Shown here piece after piece: positions 1 through 8,500 of a stretch of 64,000 bases of DNA; within the stretch, counting starts at the first letter, position 1; the number at the start of each line of letters is the position of its first letter. Source of the stretch: Gammaproteobacteria bacterium (lineage in GTDB: Bacteria > Pseudomonadota > Gammaproteobacteria > Pseudomonadales > UBA5518); contig JADKDK010000006.1 of the NCBI GenBank assembly GCA_016718385.1, positions 186,001 through 250,000 on the forward strand, written 5' to 3'. Position numbers and translations under genes: made by a program. The notes below the pieces were generated by a model that saw only the letters and a program-made list of their open reading frames with translations, was not told the origin of the DNA and did no database searches.

Positions 1-1
1 C

Positions 2-202
2 ACCACCGAGCACAGCGGCACGGGCCTCGGGCTGTACCTGGCGCGCGAGCTCTGCGAGGCCAACCAGGTCCGGCTGGAATACCTGCACGGACCCGCCACC
101 GGGAGTTGCTTTCGCCTGAACTTCCCGCACCCGGAGCGGCGCGGCGCGACGGTGGTATCCGACTCCGCGAACAAGGCCCTGGCATCGGGAGAGAAGCAAT
201 GA
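2..202 (+). CDS. pilS: PilS sensor kinase, C-terminal fragment (5' end outside window)
   Basis: This is the last 66 codons of a histidine kinase. The visible part holds the end of the ATP-binding (HATPase_c) domain, with a G2-type motif GTGLGLYLAREL near its start, then a short tail. Its stop codon overlaps the pilR start in an ATGA arrangement at 199-202, which implies co-translation. The name rests on the adjacent pilR and nearby pilus genes. In the PilS/PilR system the kinase is in the inner membrane and controls pilin transcription through PilR. The sensory part cannot be seen here. Confidence 0.85.
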   Translation, partial: TTEHSGTGLGLYLARELCEANQVRLEYLHGPATGSCFRLNFPHPERRGATVVSDSANKALASGEKQ

Positions 203-1569
203 GCAGTCCCGCAATCCTGATCATCGACGACGAGCCGGACATTCGCGAACTGCTCGCGATGACGGTGCGCCGCATGGGGCTCGATGCCTTCTGCGCCGAG
301 AGCCTCGACGGTGCGCGCCGGATGCTGGAGAAGCGTCGCTTCGACTTCTGCCTGACCGACATGAAGCTGCCCGACGGTACCGGGCTGCAGCTGATCGAGC
401 ACGTGCAGCAGAACCACGAGGGCATGCCGGTGGCGGTGATCACGGCCTTCGGCAGCATCGAGCTCGCCATCGACTCGATGAAGGCGGGCGCCTTCGATTT
501 CCTGACCAAGCCGATCGACCTCGAACGGCTGCGCAACCTGGTGAGCAACGCGCTGCGCCTGGGCGAGGCCACCGCGACCCTGCAGTGCCCGGAACAGGTG
601 CAGCTGCTGGGCGACACCGAGCCCATGGTGCACCTGCGCCAGCAGATCGTGCGCCTCGCGCGCAGCCAGGCGCCGGTGTACATCACCGGCGAATCCGGTA
701 CCGGCAAGGAACTGGTGGCGCGGCTGATCCACGCCAACGGCGCGCGCGCCGCCGGACCCTTCGTGCCGGTCAACTGCGGCGCCATTCCCGGCGAACTGAT
801 GGAGAGCGAGTTCTTCGGCCACCGCAAGGGCAGCTTCACCGGCGCGGTCGCCGACAAGCAGGGCCTGTTCCAGGCCGCCAACGGCGGCACGCTGTTCCTG
901 GACGAAGTGGCCGACCTGCCGCTGCCGATGCAGGTCAAGCTGCTGCGCGCGATCCAGGAAAAGGCCGTGCGCGCGGTGGGAACCGAACAGGAGATCCGCG
1001 TCGACGTGCGCATCCTGAGTGCCACCCACAAGAATCTCGGCGAGGAGGTCGAGCAGGGCCTGTTCCGCCGCGACCTGTTCTACCGCATCAACGTGATCGA
1101 ACTGCGCGTGCCCAGCCTGCGCGAACGGGCGGCCGACATCGCGCTGATTGCCGAGGCCTGCATCCGGCGCCTGGCCGAGGAATACAACACCGCCGCGCCG
1201 CGCCTGCACGAGGACGCGCTGCAGGCGCTGCTCGCCTACGCCTTCCCGGGCAACGTGCGCGAACTGGAGAACATCCTCGAACGCGCATTCACGCTCTGCG
1301 ACGGCAACGTGATCCGCGCGCCGGACCTGCGCCTTCCCGGCGCGAACCCGGTGGCGCACAGCCACGCCGCCTCCGAACCCGCAGCCGAGCTGGACGCCCT
1401 GGCAGAGTTACCCAACGTGCCGCTGGAGGAATACCTCGAAGGCATCGAACGGCGCGCGATCATGCGCGCGCTGGAACTGGAGCGCTGGAACCGCACCGCC
1501 GCCGCCAAGCGCCTGGGCATGACGTTCCGCTCGCTGCGCTACCGCCTGAAGAAGCTCGGCATCGACTGA
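199..1569 (+). CDS. pilR: Type IV pilus response regulator PilR (sigma-54 activator)
   Basis: This NtrC-family regulator has 456 residues. A receiver domain covers about 1-120 with acidic pocket D10/D11 and phosphoacceptor D54. The AAA+ sigma-54 activation domain has Walker A GESGTGKE at 164-171 and the sigma-54 contact loop GSFTGA at 211-216. A Fis-type helix-turn-helix ends the protein. I chose the ATG at 199, which overlaps the pilS stop, over an upstream ATG inside pilS. PilR activates pilin promoters with RpoN. The last 27 codons and the following hairpin are duplicated at 3146-3246 (see findings). Confidence 0.95.
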   Translation: MSSPAILIIDDEPDIRELLAMTVRRMGLDAFCAESLDGARRMLEKRRFDFCLTDMKLPDGTGLQLIEHVQQNHEGMPVAVITAFGSIELAIDSMKAGAFDFLTKPIDLERLRNLVSNALRLGEATATLQCPEQVQLLGDTEPMVHLRQQIVRLARSQAPVYITGESGTGKELVARLIHANGARAAGPFVPVNCGAIPGELMESEFFGHRKGSFTGAVADKQGLFQAANGGTLFLDEVADLPLPMQVKLLRAIQEKAVRAVGTEQEIRVDVRILSATHKNLGEEVEQGLFRRDLFYRINVIELRVPSLRERAADIALIAEACIRRLAEEYNTAAPRLHEDALQALLAYAFPGNVRELENILERAFTLCDGNVIRAPDLRLPGANPVAHSHAASEPAAELDALAELPNVPLEEYLEGIERRAIMRALELERWNRTAAAKRLGMTFRSLRYRLKKLGID

Positions 1570-1572
1570 TCC

Positions 1573-1629
1573 GTGGATCGCCATTCATGCTGACACCTGA
1601 CCCCCCGTAGGTCGGCATTCATGCCGAAA
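1573..1629. repeat. REP hairpin cluster after pilR (2 units)
   Basis: One degenerate unit starts at 1573 (head GTGGATC, loop ATTCAT). A better one starts at 1607 (head GTAGGTC, arms CGGC/GCCG around ATTCAT). The first is part of the segment duplicated at 3146-3246. Confidence 0.8.
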
Positions 1630-1689
1630 TGTGCTCCACCGAGCGGCATCGGCCGATCCCCAACGCGCTTGGAGGCGGCATGCAAAAAA

Positions 1690-2949
1690 CTATTGTCCGA
1701 GCTTATTGAACCCACCCCACAAGGAAGAAATGGGCGCAGCCCACAGGCTCTGTCCAAGCGGCAAGGTTTCCGTGCCGTCGTACAGGATCACACCCAGTTT
1801 GAATTGATTCCCCGCAACGCTGGCCAGGCGCTTGAGTCCACGCAAGTCACTTTCTTTTACCGTCGCAGAGGCCTTCACTTCCACCCCGACCAGATGACCC
1901 GCTGCGTTCTCGATGACGAAATCCACCTCGTTTTGATCGTGATCACGGTAATAGAGCAGCTGGTGATCACCCTCCGCCGTCGTCGTGTGCTTGAGCAGTT
2001 CACCAAAGACGAATGTCTCCAGCACGTTGCCAAATCGACCCCGATCCCCCACGGCAACCGCGCGCGTCACATCCGCCAGCGTCGACAGCAAGCCGGAATC
2101 GAGGAAATGCACTTTCGGCGTCTTGACCACTCGGTTCAGCCGATTGCGCGCCCAAACCTCGATGCGCCGCAGCAAATACATCTGCTCGAAGACGCCGATA
2201 TAACGCGCGGCGGTCTTGTGGTCGAGGCCAACTTGCCCACCGAGCTGGGAGTAGTTGCACATCTGGCCGGAGACTTGCGCCAAAGCGCGCAAGAAGCGAG
2301 GCAACTCGTCAAGCTTGTCGATAGCCGCCACATCACGCACATCACGCTGGATGATGGCGTCGATGTACTGCCTTGCCCACGCCGTCCTGCGGCGGGGCAT
2401 CGCACGAGCAACCGCCTCCGGGTATCCCCCGGTTAACACTGCCTCGACCAGGTCATCGCCCAGCAAGGGCTTGACCACGCTCAATATCTGACCGGCAAAC
2501 GCCTGGTCGATCCAGTTTGCAGTGCTGTAGTGCGTTTCACTTTGCGACAACGGCAGCAGGATCAAGGTCTCCATCCGCCCTGCGAGCGAGTCTGCAACGG
2601 TTGGCAGCGCCATCAAATTGGCGGATCCCGTCAGGAGAAAACGACCCGGCCGCCGGTCCTCGTCGATGTTCTTTTTGATGGCCAGCAATAGCTGTGGTGC
2701 ACGCTGAATCTCATCGATCACCGCGCGATCCAGGCTTCGGATCATGCCGACCGGGTCCTCTTTGGCCGCCAATAGCGTTAGCTCGTCATCCAGAGTCAGG
2801 TAGCGCATCCCTTGGGCAGCCATCTGGCGCACCAGCGTCGTTTTGCCCGCCTGACGAGGACCAGCCACCAGCACGACGGGCGTATCCGCCATCGCCTCTG
2901 CTATCCGCGGCCCGATCAGCCGAGGGTAAAGAGATTGTGTATCGTTCAT
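1690..2949 (-). CDS. AAA ATPase with DUF4143 (accessory, inserted after pilR)
   Basis: The protein has 419 residues. It begins with an AAA_14-type P-loop (GPRQAGKTT, residues 29-37) and a Walker B-like region ending in DEIQ. The C-terminal half matches the DUF4143 family, with a nuclease-like segment NEVDFVIE followed by VEVKAS. Such ATPases are widespread, patchy accessory genes of unclear function; an HTH-nuclease or toxin-antitoxin-like role is sometimes suggested. It is convergent with pilR. The start is the ATG at 2949; a longer open frame upstream reads antisense through the pilR 3' copy and is not credible. It lies between two copies of the pilR 3' end, so it looks acquired. Confidence 0.85.
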   Translation of the reverse strand: MNDTQSLYPRLIGPRIAEAMADTPVVLVAGPRQAGKTTLVRQMAAQGMRYLTLDDELTLLAAKEDPVGMIRSLDRAVIDEIQRAPQLLLAIKKNIDEDRRPGRFLLTGSANLMALPTVADSLAGRMETLILLPLSQSETHYSTANWIDQAFAGQILSVVKPLLGDDLVEAVLTGGYPEAVARAMPRRRTAWARQYIDAIIQRDVRDVAAIDKLDELPRFLRALAQVSGQMCNYSQLGGQVGLDHKTAARYIGVFEQMYLLRRIEVWARNRLNRVVKTPKVHFLDSGLLSTLADVTRAVAVGDRGRFGNVLETFVFGELLKHTTTAEGDHQLLYYRDHDQNEVDFVIENAAGHLVGVEVKASATVKESDLRGLKRLASVAGNQFKLGVILYDGTETLPLGQSLWAAPISSLWGGFNKLGQ

Positions 2950-3145
2950 AGCTGAGCATGTTAACGTGTAACGGGGAGTAAATCGACGTGTATTTGGGAA
3001 TGTAGGCCCGTGAATCCGGTAGCGAGAACACTGAAAAGTGGGACAAACAGTCAAGGCAGAAACGCAAAATCCTCCGCCCTGACCGCTGGCTCTCGGGTAC
3101 CGCACCTGGCCTGCGGTTGCCGGGCACCAACCCAGGGCGGCAAAT

Positions 3146-3246
3146 AACCGCACCGCCGCCGCCAAGCGCCTGGGCATGACGTTCCGCTCGCTGCGCTACC
3201 GGCTGACGAAGCTGGGCATCGACTGATCCGTGGGTCGCCATTCATG
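3146..3246 (+). repeat. Diverged copy of the pilR 3' end plus REP
   Basis: About 101 bases repeat 1489-1589 with roughly four mismatches (about 96% identity). The copy holds the last pilR helix-turn-helix codons, the TGA and the start of the following hairpin. With the intact copy it forms direct repeats about 1657 bp apart around the DUF4143 gene. There is no start codon or upstream pilR sequence, so it is a non-coding remnant. Confidence 0.9.
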
Positions 3247-3281
3247 GCGAGATGACTGTGGGTCGGCACTCGTGCCGACAC
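3230..3281. repeat. REP hairpin pair
   Basis: Two units in the same orientation. The first has head GTGGGTC at 3230 and arms GCC/GGC. The second has head GTGGGTC at 3258 and arms CGGC/GCCG with altered loop ACTCGT. The pair sits between the pilR-end copy and the fimT-leader copy. Confidence 0.8.
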
Positions 3282-3290
3282 ATGCCCTCC

Positions 3291-3390
3291 CCCCAAAAGA
3301 TCAGACATTTCCTACAGACACCCCGCCACGATTCACCTACCGTCAAACCGCCGTGAAAGGATTCGCGGTGCTCCATGGAAGGAAGGTCTC
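3291..3390 (+). repeat. Diverged copy of the fimT leader
   Basis: These bases repeat 4321-4420, the fimT leader, at about 90% identity. The leader stem-loop is kept, with one G-T wobble. The copy is not followed by a recognisable fimT start. The two copies are 1030 bp apart and bracket the AbrB/PIN module. Bases 3391-3611 hold no gene; they contain the probable promoter of that module and a TCTACCAG direct repeat. Confidence 0.88.
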
Positions 3391-3547
3391 AGGACGAGAC
3401 CCGTGGCCAGGGATGGCCCGAACCAGACCACGCTGCCATGTGCCGGTCAGGATGACTGCCATGGCAGTTGTGGCTCTGGATGCGCGCTCCACCCTTGATC
3501 ACCCGCGTGCTCCTGCCAGTCGTCGCAATGTGACAATTGGCCAAATA

Positions 3548-3574
3548 TCTACCAGGTATTATCATGTCTACCAG
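3548..3574 (+). promoter_or_regulatory. Direct repeat, candidate operator of AbrB/PIN module 1
   Basis: The octamer TCTACCAG occurs at 3548-3555 and again at 3567-3574, a 19-bp period, about 40 bp before the antitoxin start in an AT-richer patch. Autoregulation by AbrB-type antitoxins is common in the family; the operator role here is inferred. Confidence 0.35.
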
Positions 3575-3611
3575 TCATTCACACTAATGCCATCCCTTCC
3601 AGCAGCTGGAG

Positions 3612-3872
3612 ATGCTTGCCAATATGTTAGCGATGAAGGTCTCCGAAAATGGCCGGGTGGTCATACCCGCGGAAATCCGCCAGGCCCTGCACCTGCGCGA
3701 CGGCGATATCGTGTATTGGGAACTGGTGGACGGCGAGGCTCGCCTGAGCACACGGCGGACACGAATGGAAAAGGCGCGAACCATGTTCCAGGCGGCTCTG
3801 CCGGAGCAGCGCAGCCGGTCGATGGCAGATGAACTCATCGCACAACGGCGCAAGGAAGCGAAGGCAGAATGA
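3612..3872 (+). CDS. AbrB/MazE-type antitoxin, module 1
   Basis: An 86-residue protein with a SpoVT-AbrB swapped-hairpin DNA-binding domain (KVSENGRVVIPAEIR, about residues 9-23) and a charged C-terminal tail that would wrap the toxin. The start is the ATG at 3612; in-frame ATGs at 3624 and 3633 would still keep the AbrB core. It overlaps the PIN gene by ATGA at 3869-3872. Family knowledge: such proteins neutralise the partner PIN RNase and repress their own operon. It lies between two copies of the fimT leader. Confidence 0.88.
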   Translation: MLANMLAMKVSENGRVVIPAEIRQALHLRDGDIVYWELVDGEARLSTRRTRMEKARTMFQAALPEQRSRSMADELIAQRRKEAKAE

Positions 3873-4261
3873 GCACCGTAGTGCTGGACACTTCCGCACT
3901 GTTCGCGTTCCTGCAGCAGGAAAAGGGCGCGGAACTGGTCGAGCAGTACCTCGAGTCGGCGGATTGCGTCATGAGCACCGTCAACCAGGCCGAATTCATC
4001 GGAAAGATGCGGGCGGACGGTGTGGCAATGCCGCAGATCGAGAAAATTCTCGGCGTCCTCCCGCTGGTGTTCGTGACATTCGATAGCGAACAGGCGGTCC
4101 TGAGCGGCGAGTTGGCCGCCCACACACGCAAACTCGGGCTGTCGCTCGGCGACCGCGCATGCCTCGCACTCGCGAAGCAGCGCGGCGCGCGGGCAATCAC
4201 CGCGGACAAGGCGTGGATGCGCCTGGGCAGCGAAGTCGAGATCGAGTGCATCCGCCCTTGA
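3869..4261 (+). CDS. PIN-domain RNase toxin (VapC-like), module 1
   Basis: A 130-residue single-domain PIN protein. The four acidic metal ligands are visible: D7 (VVLDTSALFAF), E42 (NQAEFIGK), D95 (LSLGDRACLA) and D113 (ITADKAW). Length and layout fit VapC ribonucleases, which cut tRNA or rRNA. Translation is coupled to the AbrB antitoxin. Nothing suggests inactivation. The antitoxin partner is AbrB-type rather than classical VapB, a known pairing. Confidence 0.9.
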   Translation: MSTVVLDTSALFAFLQQEKGAELVEQYLESADCVMSTVNQAEFIGKMRADGVAMPQIEKILGVLPLVFVTFDSEQAVLSGELAAHTRKLGLSLGDRACLALAKQRGARAITADKAWMRLGSEVEIECIRP

Positions 4262-4320
4262 ATGACGCTCAAATGCGCCGGCGCGCCGCCGCAGTTCGGC
4301 ATTTGCCGAAATCTACCTAC

Positions 4321-4420
4321 CCCCAAAAGATCAGACATTTCCTACAGACACCCCTCCACGATTCGCCTACCGTGAAACCGCCGCGAACGGATTCGCGGCG
4401 TTCCACGGAAGGAGACTTGC
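4321..4420 (+). promoter_or_regulatory. fimT leader region with stem-loop (original copy)
   Basis: The region just before fimT contains a perfect hairpin: CCGCGAA at 4381-4387, loop CGGA, TTCGCGG at 4392-4398. A GGAAGGAG ribosome-binding site follows shortly before the ATG at 4424. The hairpin also survives in the diverged copy at 3291-3390, which hints at function or recent duplication. A degenerate REP-like stem (TTCGGCA/TGCCGAA) lies just upstream at 4295-4310. Confidence 0.55.
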
Positions 4421-4423
4421 GGC

Positions 4424-5014
4424 ATGAACGCGCAACGCCCAGGGACGGGCCCGCGCCGCCGGCTCGATCACGGCATGACGCTGGTCGAGCTGCTGGCGGT
4501 GCTCTCGATACTCGCGATACTGCTGGGGGTCGGCGTGCCGGGCATGCAGCGGCTGGTGGGCACGACGCGGGCGGATGGCAGCATCAGGGAGTTGTATGCG
4601 CTGCTGGCCTCGGCAAGACAGATGGCCGTGTTGACACGACGCGACGTGACGCTGTGCGGGACTGCCGACGGCAGCAGTTGTTCCAGGACCTGGAATGGCA
4701 ACCCGACACTGGTCTTCGTGGATAGCAACCGCAACCGCCGCGCGGATGCCGGCGAGGAAATTTTCCAGGTCTCGGAACTGACCCACAACGGACTCGTCCG
4801 CTGGAGCGCCTCGGGCAACCGAAGCTACCTGCGTTTCAGGCCGGACGGCGCCGCGCTCGAGTTCGGCAACTTCACCTGGTGTCCCGCCAGTGGCGACGCC
4901 CGTCAGGCACGACAGTTGATCCTCAACGTCACCGGACGCCCACGCGCTGCCGTGGATTCGGACGGCGACGGCATCGTGGAGGATCGCAACGGCAATCCGC
5001 TACGCTGCAACTGA
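4424..5014 (+). CDS. fimT: Type IV minor pilin FimT (GspH/FimT family)
   Basis: A 196-residue prepilin with a 17-residue basic leader ending in G17, then MTLVELLAVLSILAIL. PilD would cut after G17 and the conserved Glu is E22 (position 5 of the mature protein). The C-terminal part is a GspH-like beta domain with paired cysteines. In related bacteria FimT is an accessory pilin, and FimT-type pilins bind DNA in natural transformation. It is transcribed alone, convergent with pilE. Start is the ATG at 4424, with a strong GGAAGGAG upstream. Confidence 0.9.
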   Translation: MNAQRPGTGPRRRLDHGMTLVELLAVLSILAILLGVGVPGMQRLVGTTRADGSIRELYALLASARQMAVLTRRDVTLCGTADGSSCSRTWNGNPTLVFVDSNRNRRADAGEEIFQVSELTHNGLVRWSASGNRSYLRFRPDGAALEFGNFTWCPASGDARQARQLILNVTGRPRAAVDSDGDGIVEDRNGNPLRCN

Positions 5015-5075
5015 ACAACCCACAGGAGCGCGTCTGCCGGCTGCCGGTCCGAGTTCCCGAGCGGGCTACCGCCCA

Positions 5076-5528
5076 TCATTTCCAACATTCGACGCCGAGA
5101 CTGCCCGTGGCGTCGCGCCGCCCGGTATTGGTCACCGTGAATGTCGCACACTTGTCGTCGTCCGCGGTTTGGCGGTTCGCCGTGTCGGCCGTCGCGGTAA
5201 AGCCCATGCCGCCGTTGGCAATCGTCAGACTGATCACATAGATCGCGTCGTTCGCGTCGGGCGCTACCCAGTTCGATTTATCGTCGACCCCCATCGTGAT
5301 CGTGGGGAAACCGAATGCGGCCATCGTGTTCGTGTAGACCTTGTTGTCGCCGAAGTAGACCTCCTGCCGTGCTGCCACGTCCAGCAGTTTTGCCTTGGCA
5401 GCCGCCCGGTTCCCCTTCAGCACGAAGCCCGTATAGGCCGGCAGCGCGATGGCAACAAGAATGCCGAGGACGATCACCGTCACCATCAGCTCGATGAGGG
5501 TGAATCCCTTGCTTCCCCGGCGCTGCAT
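5076..5528 (-). CDS. pilE: Minor pilin PilE
   Basis: A 150-residue prepilin with an 8-residue leader (MQRRGSKG) and FTLIELMVTVIVLGILVAIA, the standard PilD site with Glu at position 5. The rest is a pilin-type globular domain with a C-terminal disulphide pair (cysteines in DDKCATF and VECWK). The ATG at 5528 follows AAGGAACGC. It is the last gene of the minor-pilin operon, 22 bp after pilY1. PilE joins the priming complex at the pilus tip and links PilY1 to the fibre. No pilY2 gene is seen between pilY1 and pilE. Confidence 0.9.
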   Translation of the reverse strand: MQRRGSKGFTLIELMVTVIVLGILVAIALPAYTGFVLKGNRAAAKAKLLDVAARQEVYFGDNKVYTNTMAAFGFPTITMGVDDKSNWVAPDANDAIYVISLTIANGGMGFTATADTANRQTADDDKCATFTVTNTGRRDATGSLGVECWK

Positions 5529-5550
5529 GCTGCGTTCCTTACGCTGACTG

Positions 5551-8500
5551 TCAATGATCCACATCTTTTTCGTACCAGTAAGTGCGGTAGTAGCTCGAAA
5601 CGTTCGCGTTCTGGAAAGCGCCCGGCCGACCCATGATGTAGTTGCCACCCAGCGACTGGTACTCGGTGGGAATACCCGATCCCCAGGAGTCGTCCTCCCA
5701 CCGATCAGCCGAGGTCGTCGGAGACTCGAGGCCGTTGTCGTCCGTGATGTTGCGATTGATCACCGGCCGACCGTTGAACAGGCTCACCGCGTAGCCACGC
5801 CCGATACCGAGTTTCATGGCGTTGCACTCCGCCGCTTCCGTCGGACCGCCCTCGGGCAGGTAGGTCGAAAAATACACCTGCCCGCCGATAGTGAGCGTGG
5901 GTGACAGGACCTTCTCGCCGGGCTCGGTCAGCGGCAGCTTGTAGCCATTGTCGAGCAAATCGGCTGCATTCGTGCAACCCGAGGTCGGCGCGCCGCTGAC
6001 CAGGAAGCAGTCCGCGTTGGCCAAATCGTCGATCCCCACCGCGGCGCTCGCCCCCGATGTCGGAACCGAGGTTCCGTAGGGATCCTTGATCACGAACAGG
6101 TAGTCCTCACGCGCGGTCTGCTTCGGATGCTCACGGTCGCCCGAACCGATGACGAGCGCATCAAAGGTGCCGGGACTGGAATTGGGATCGTCCGCGAAGA
6201 CCACGTCGATTCGGTTCATGAAGCGCCGATCGTCGTCACCGCCGTTTGCCCCCCCATCGCCCAGCGCCGCGAGCTTGGTGACCTTCCAGTTATCGCGGTT
6301 GTCCGCGTCGTCTGCGGGATCGAGGTTTCGTGGCAGATCGATGCGCCAGATGTTGCCGCCCATGTCTCCGACGTAGGCCCGCTCGTCGATGTCGTCCTCG
6401 TTGCCGTCGACCACGGCAATCTCGGCCACAATGCTGTGATCGAGCCCGGTGTTGTTGTCGAAAACCACTCCGGTAGTGCCATTTGTCGTAATTGCACCGT
6501 TGTCCACGGCCTTCCAGATCAGGTCGCCCGTCTCGGCGTTCACGATGTAGATCGCGTTGCCCTTGGGCTCGGTGCCGCTGAGGTCGGGCGCCACGGTCGA
6601 ATCGTAGTTGTCGTAGCCCTTGCGCGGCGTGGTGTCCGAGGTCGCCATCCGCCCGCCGTCACCGTAATAGCCACCGCCGAACACCAGCACACGCACCGGT
6701 TCGTCACCGTACATCACCACCGCTGGCGTCGGCGTCGAGAATGTCAGCGCGAGTTCCTCGAAGCCCGGCGTGTTGGCATCGATGCGCCACATCAGCTCCG
6801 GCTCGTCGGGATCCGAGATGTCCATCCCATAGTAGGCCGCACCGCCGCGGCGCAGGCCGAAGAATACCCACGCGGTATCGCCTTCCCCGCTGTCGATGGT
6901 GGCCTTGTCATCACCTGCGTCTATCATCACCATCGGCTCGCCATCGACCCCGATCGGGTGCACCGGCGAACCGATGGGCACGACGCCGTTGCGGTGCGCC
7001 TTGACGGTGTCCATGACTTCGCGCGGCATGAAGGCCCAGTTCTCCTTTCCGGACTCGGTACAGGGGGCTTCGTCGCCGTCTACCTCACCGCTGGTATCCG
7101 TGTCGCCGCAGGTCGTGCTGGCCTCGGTGTTCTGGAACATGTGAAAGAAACCGTCATTGCTGCCCATCAGCACGCGGATGTCCGGGTTCTGCTTCGAGAA
7201 GCCACTGCGTGCGCCATAGTTGAGCGGCAGCGGGCGCGAATGCAGCGCGTCGGCCAGCATCCAGGGCCTGGCCGCGCGCGTGGTCGGTTCCGACCCGTCC
7301 GACGGGCAACCTTTCAGCCCCCGGGCGTAGCAGATCAGCTGGCGCGCTTCGGCCCGGTTCGCGGCGCCCAGTGGAGTCAGAAGTCCGTCGGCCGTGGTGT
7401 CCTCCATGTCGAGGGCCATCAGCGACTGACCGGTATCGACATCGGTGAACACCTGGCGCTTGTCCTCGTCGTTCGCAATCCCGGGATCACCAGGATTCGA
7501 CGAACTCGCGGACACCGTGAAGCCCGGGATGCGGTGCCCCGCGCCGCCGCGGGAGGCGAAGGGCCCGTCGCGCCCGACGACCTTCCACTGCTGCTCGTCG
7601 CCGGCATCGACGTCGTTGGTCGTGCCCGGGTCGGGCAGTGCACTGGCCGAGGTCCAGAAGCTGAGCGCGCTGTAGTTGATGCGCCCGCCAGTCGCAATGG
7701 CCGAATTGTTGCTGTCCAGCGCGTCGTGCACTATCAGCCCGCCCTGCGCGTTATAACCGAGCTTCAGCTTCTTCAGGTTGCCCGGCCAGAACGGGCCCTG
7801 GTCCTCGTCGGCGTTGAACAGCGCGATGAAGATGTCGTCACTGAACTCGACGCGGTTGAACACGTTCACCGGCACCGAGGCCGCCACGAAGGAGGCGCTC
7901 ACGCTGAGGATCTGGTTGAAAATCTCAGTCAGCTGCGCCAGCAGTTCCTCCATGCTCGCGTCCTCGGCGTCGAGCACGTTCGCACCGGCCTCCGCATAGG
8001 GCGCGAACTGCCCGGGCGGACCCCCGAGACGCAGGATATAGGTGGTTACATTCTGCTCGCCCTCGGGCGCATCCCCACCGCTCCAGTTCGGGAAGGAATC
8101 GTCCGCGAGATCGGTCTTGTCCAGGAAGTCGATCATGTCGGCGAAGGCGTTGCTGTTGGTCGCCTGCGCGCCGCCCTCGGCCGCCGTGCCGGTGCCACCC
8201 GCGCTGCGCGCGGCGTTGATGTCGCTGTTGAAATCGTTGTCCTGCTGCGACACGCCGAACAGCATGTTGATCGCGTAGGTGCCGGCGCACTGCGAATCCT
8301 CCCCAAGCGGCGACACGTAAAAGCCGTTCTGCTCAACGTAGGGATCGGCCTCGCCACCGGTCACGGTCGTCGGCCGGTTGCCGGTATCCCAGGCCAGCAC
8401 CGCGTCGACGCCGCCGTCCGGATCCAGGCTCTCGAGGCCCGGCAGGTAGCACTCCTCGTCGAGGTTCTTGTTCGCCGGACCGGTGTAGTCGTTGTCGCCC

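Noticed and set aside
2950..3177. Longer start for the DUF4143 ATPase (MPRRLAAAVR...)
   Set aside because: The extension is antisense to the pilR 3' copy and not conserved; the ATG at 2949 starts the family domain.
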